Source of the DNA: an uncultured Xanthobacteraceae bacterium
GTDB lineage: Bacteria > Pseudomonadota > Alphaproteobacteria > Rhizobiales > Xanthobacteraceae
Length of the DNA: 7,202 nucleotides
Reading direction: 5' to 3'
Assembly: GCA_955652195.1 (NCBI GenBank)
Contig: CATPBC010000060.1
Span: 1 to 7,202 of the forward strand
The notes beneath the pieces are model-generated. The model was not told where the DNA came from, did not search any database, and worked only from the letters and a program-made list of their open reading frames with translations. Below are positions 6,239 to 7,202 of this stretch, in pieces. Made by a program: the position numbers and the translations under genes. Every line of letters begins with the position of its first letter. Positions within the stretch are counted from its first letter, which is position 1.

Positions 6239-6652
6239 ATGACTGAATCATCCGCTCCGCCGCGACCGCGCACGCCCGGCGCCAAGCGCGCCGCTCCCGG
6301 CGAATACGTGTTCGATCTTGCTCGTGTCAATCACATCCTGGGCGGTCCTGATTATTCGACCGCAAACGGCTCCTGTGTCGAGGGCGATCGCATGATCGTC
6401 GGACTGATGCGCATGTCGGCTGGTACCGGCGCCGAGCCGCATTCGCATCCCAACGAACAATGGATTTATATTCTGCAGGGCGTGTTCCACGCCACCATCG
6501 GCGGCAAGTCCATCGAAGCCAAGCCCGGTTCGGTGATCTATGTTCCCGCCAATGTCGTGCATGCCGGCAAAGCTTCGGCCGATAGCGACGTCGTATTCTT
6601 TACGGTAAAGGACGCGTCGCACGGCCTGCACGGCATTGCAGCGGGCGGCTAA
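6239..6652 (+). CDS. Single-domain cupin protein
   Basis: 137 aa, small cupin beta-barrel. Cupin motif 1 is seen as GAEPHSHPNEQWIYILQG (64-81), with H68, H70 and E73/Q74 as probable metal ligands. Motif 2 is PGSVIYVPANVVHAG (96-110) with H108. The metal-binding set is complete, so a metal-dependent enzyme (for example dioxygenase, isomerase or decarboxylase type) or a small-molecule sensor is possible; sequence alone does not decide. The N-terminal ~20 residues are rich in Pro, Ala and Arg and probably flexible. No signal peptide, so cytoplasmic. The start at 6239 is set by AGGAG at 6227-6231. The stop codon lies inside the left arm of a long palindrome. The gene is transcribed divergently from the CAP-hydrolase-LLM unit and precedes a Bug-type binding protein on the same strand. 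Confidence 0.9.
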   Translation: MTESSAPPRPRTPGAKRAAPGEYVFDLARVNHILGGPDYSTANGSCVEGDRMIVGLMRMSAGTGAEPHSHPNEQWIYILQGVFHATIGGKSIEAKPGSVIYVPANVVHAGKASADSDVVFFTVKDASHGLHGIAAGG

Positions 6653-6725
6653 TGCGGTGGATTTGAAGTTCCTACAGTTCAGTCGGAAGCTCTCATAGGA
6701 ACTTCAAATCCAAAAACCGCATTAG
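6649..6725. repeat. Long bulged palindrome overlapping the cupin stop codon
   Basis: Outer arms CTAATGCGGT (6649-6658) and ACCGCATTAG (6716-6725) are perfect inverse complements. Inner arms GGATTTGAAGTTCCTA (6659-6674) and TAGGAACTTCAAATCC (6696-6711) are also perfect. The only irregularity in 26 bp of pairing is an extra AAAA at 6712-6715 on the right side. The loop is 21 nt (6675-6695). The cupin TAA (6650-6652) is inside the left arm. Downstream is AT-rich but has no T-tract on the plus strand, so this is not a canonical intrinsic terminator. A repetitive palindromic element (REP or MITE-like), an mRNA 3'-end stabiliser, or an operator for the following gene are the main options. Confidence 0.9.
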
Positions 6726-6774
6726 AATTAAATATAGGATTAGGCTGTCGCTCCATCGAAAATGGCACATCAGC

Positions 6775-6778
6775 GGAG
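6775..6778 (+). promoter_or_regulatory. Shine-Dalgarno of the Bug-type gene
   Basis: GGAG lies 6 nt before the ATG at 6785 and, with the clean signal peptide that follows, fixes the start of the partial gene at the right edge. Confidence 0.7.
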
Positions 6779-6784
6779 AGCGTC

Positions 6785-7202
6785 ATGAAACGCCCGGTGA
6801 TTCTAGTGACGACGATACTGTGCCTGGCCGCAATGTGCCTGAGCCCTGGTGCCGCGCTGGCGCAAACCACAGACAAGTATCCCTCGAGGCCGGTCAAGAT
6901 CATCGTGCCCTATGCGCCTGGCGGGGCGACCGATATCGTGGCGCGCATCCTCGCCGAGCAAATGAGCAAGCGGCTCGGGCAATCGTTCTATGTCGAGAGC
7001 AAGCCGGGCGCGTTCGGCATCATCGCGAGTGAGGACATGGTGCGCTCGCCTGCCGACGGCTACACGCTGATGATCGGCAATGTCTCGACCAACGCCATCA
7101 CGCCGATCATCTATGCGGAGAAATTCAAGATCGATTACGCCAGGGATGTGGTGCCGATCACGAATGTGGTCGACATACCGGCTTTCCTCGTCGCCACGAC
7201 CA
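6785..7202 (+). CDS. Bug/TctC-family tripartite tricarboxylate transporter substrate-binding protein (partial)
   Basis: The first 139 codons are present; the gene continues past the right edge with no stop. The first 26 residues form a Sec signal peptide: basic MKRP, a hydrophobic core, then the cleavage site ALA|Q before residue 27. The mature start TTDKYPSRPVKIIVPYAPGG and the following ATDIVARILAEQMSKRLGQ are hallmark Bug sequences: the PxRPVKIIVPYxPGG block, then the helix before a strand ending in ESKPGA. The segment SPADGYTLMIGNVSTNAI is the next conserved family block. Bug proteins are periplasmic binders of carboxylates and related small molecules, and most are orphans without linked TctA/TctB membrane subunits; none is in this window. 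About 320 aa is usual, so well over half is missing. It follows the cupin by 132 nt, which include the palindrome. Confidence 0.93.
   Translation, partial: MKRPVILVTTILCLAAMCLSPGAALAQTTDKYPSRPVKIIVPYAPGGATDIVARILAEQMSKRLGQSFYVESKPGAFGIIASEDMVRSPADGYTLMIGNVSTNAITPIIYAEKFKIDYARDVVPITNVVDIPAFLVATT

Noticed and set aside
6649..6725. Rho-independent terminator for the cupin gene
   Set aside because: The stem is unusually long, is not GC-rich at its base, and is not followed by a run of T; it may still affect transcription but does not fit the standard model.
6753..6770. Sigma54-like TGGCAC before the Bug gene
   Set aside because: The -12 element (TTGCA-like) is missing at the required spacing.

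Overview
The window looks like chromosomal DNA of a Bradyrhizobium-like alphaproteobacterium (order Hyphomicrobiales). It is GC-rich, has rhizobial-style multi-domain sensor kinases, and contains substrate-binding proteins of both the TRAP and the tripartite tricarboxylate transporter (TTT, Bug/TctC) types beside a flavin monooxygenase, a hydrolase and a cupin. The assignment rests on protein style and composition only. There are no rRNA or tRNA genes, no CRISPR array, and no transposase.

Layout. (1) Positions 11-2137, minus: a membrane sensor histidine kinase with an MHYT seven-helix sensor, two PAS domains and a HisKA/HATPase core. (2) Positions 2138-2588: a divergent regulatory gap of about 450 bp, lower in GC in its middle, with a -10-like box and inverted repeats before the kinase and a dyad over a -35-like box before the next gene. 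(3) Positions 2589-3551, plus: a DctP-type TRAP substrate-binding protein with no signal peptide. (4) Positions 3557-6096, minus: three co-oriented genes, transcribed in the order CAP/SCP lipoprotein, alpha/beta hydrolase, LLM flavin-dependent monooxygenase. The last converges on the TRAP gene with only 5 nt between stop codons. (5) Position 6239 onward, plus: a single-domain cupin, then a long bulged palindrome that includes the cupin stop codon, then the start of a Bug/TctC-type periplasmic binding protein that runs off the right edge.

How the genes may work together (inference): the layout resembles an accessory catabolic locus. Organic acids would be captured by binding proteins, oxidised by the LLM oxygenase and hydrolysed by the alpha/beta hydrolase, with the kinase as a possible environmental sensor. 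No transporter membrane subunits and no response regulator lie inside the window. The substrates cannot be read from the sequence.

The least ordinary signals are the signal-less TRAP binding protein divergent from a sensor kinase, the 6649-6725 palindrome whose arms differ only by a TTTT indel, and three separate short tandem duplications (15 bp x3, 14 bp x2, 12 bp x2) in the gaps flanking the CAP, hydrolase and cupin genes. I found no clear evidence of a wholly new defence or mobile system.
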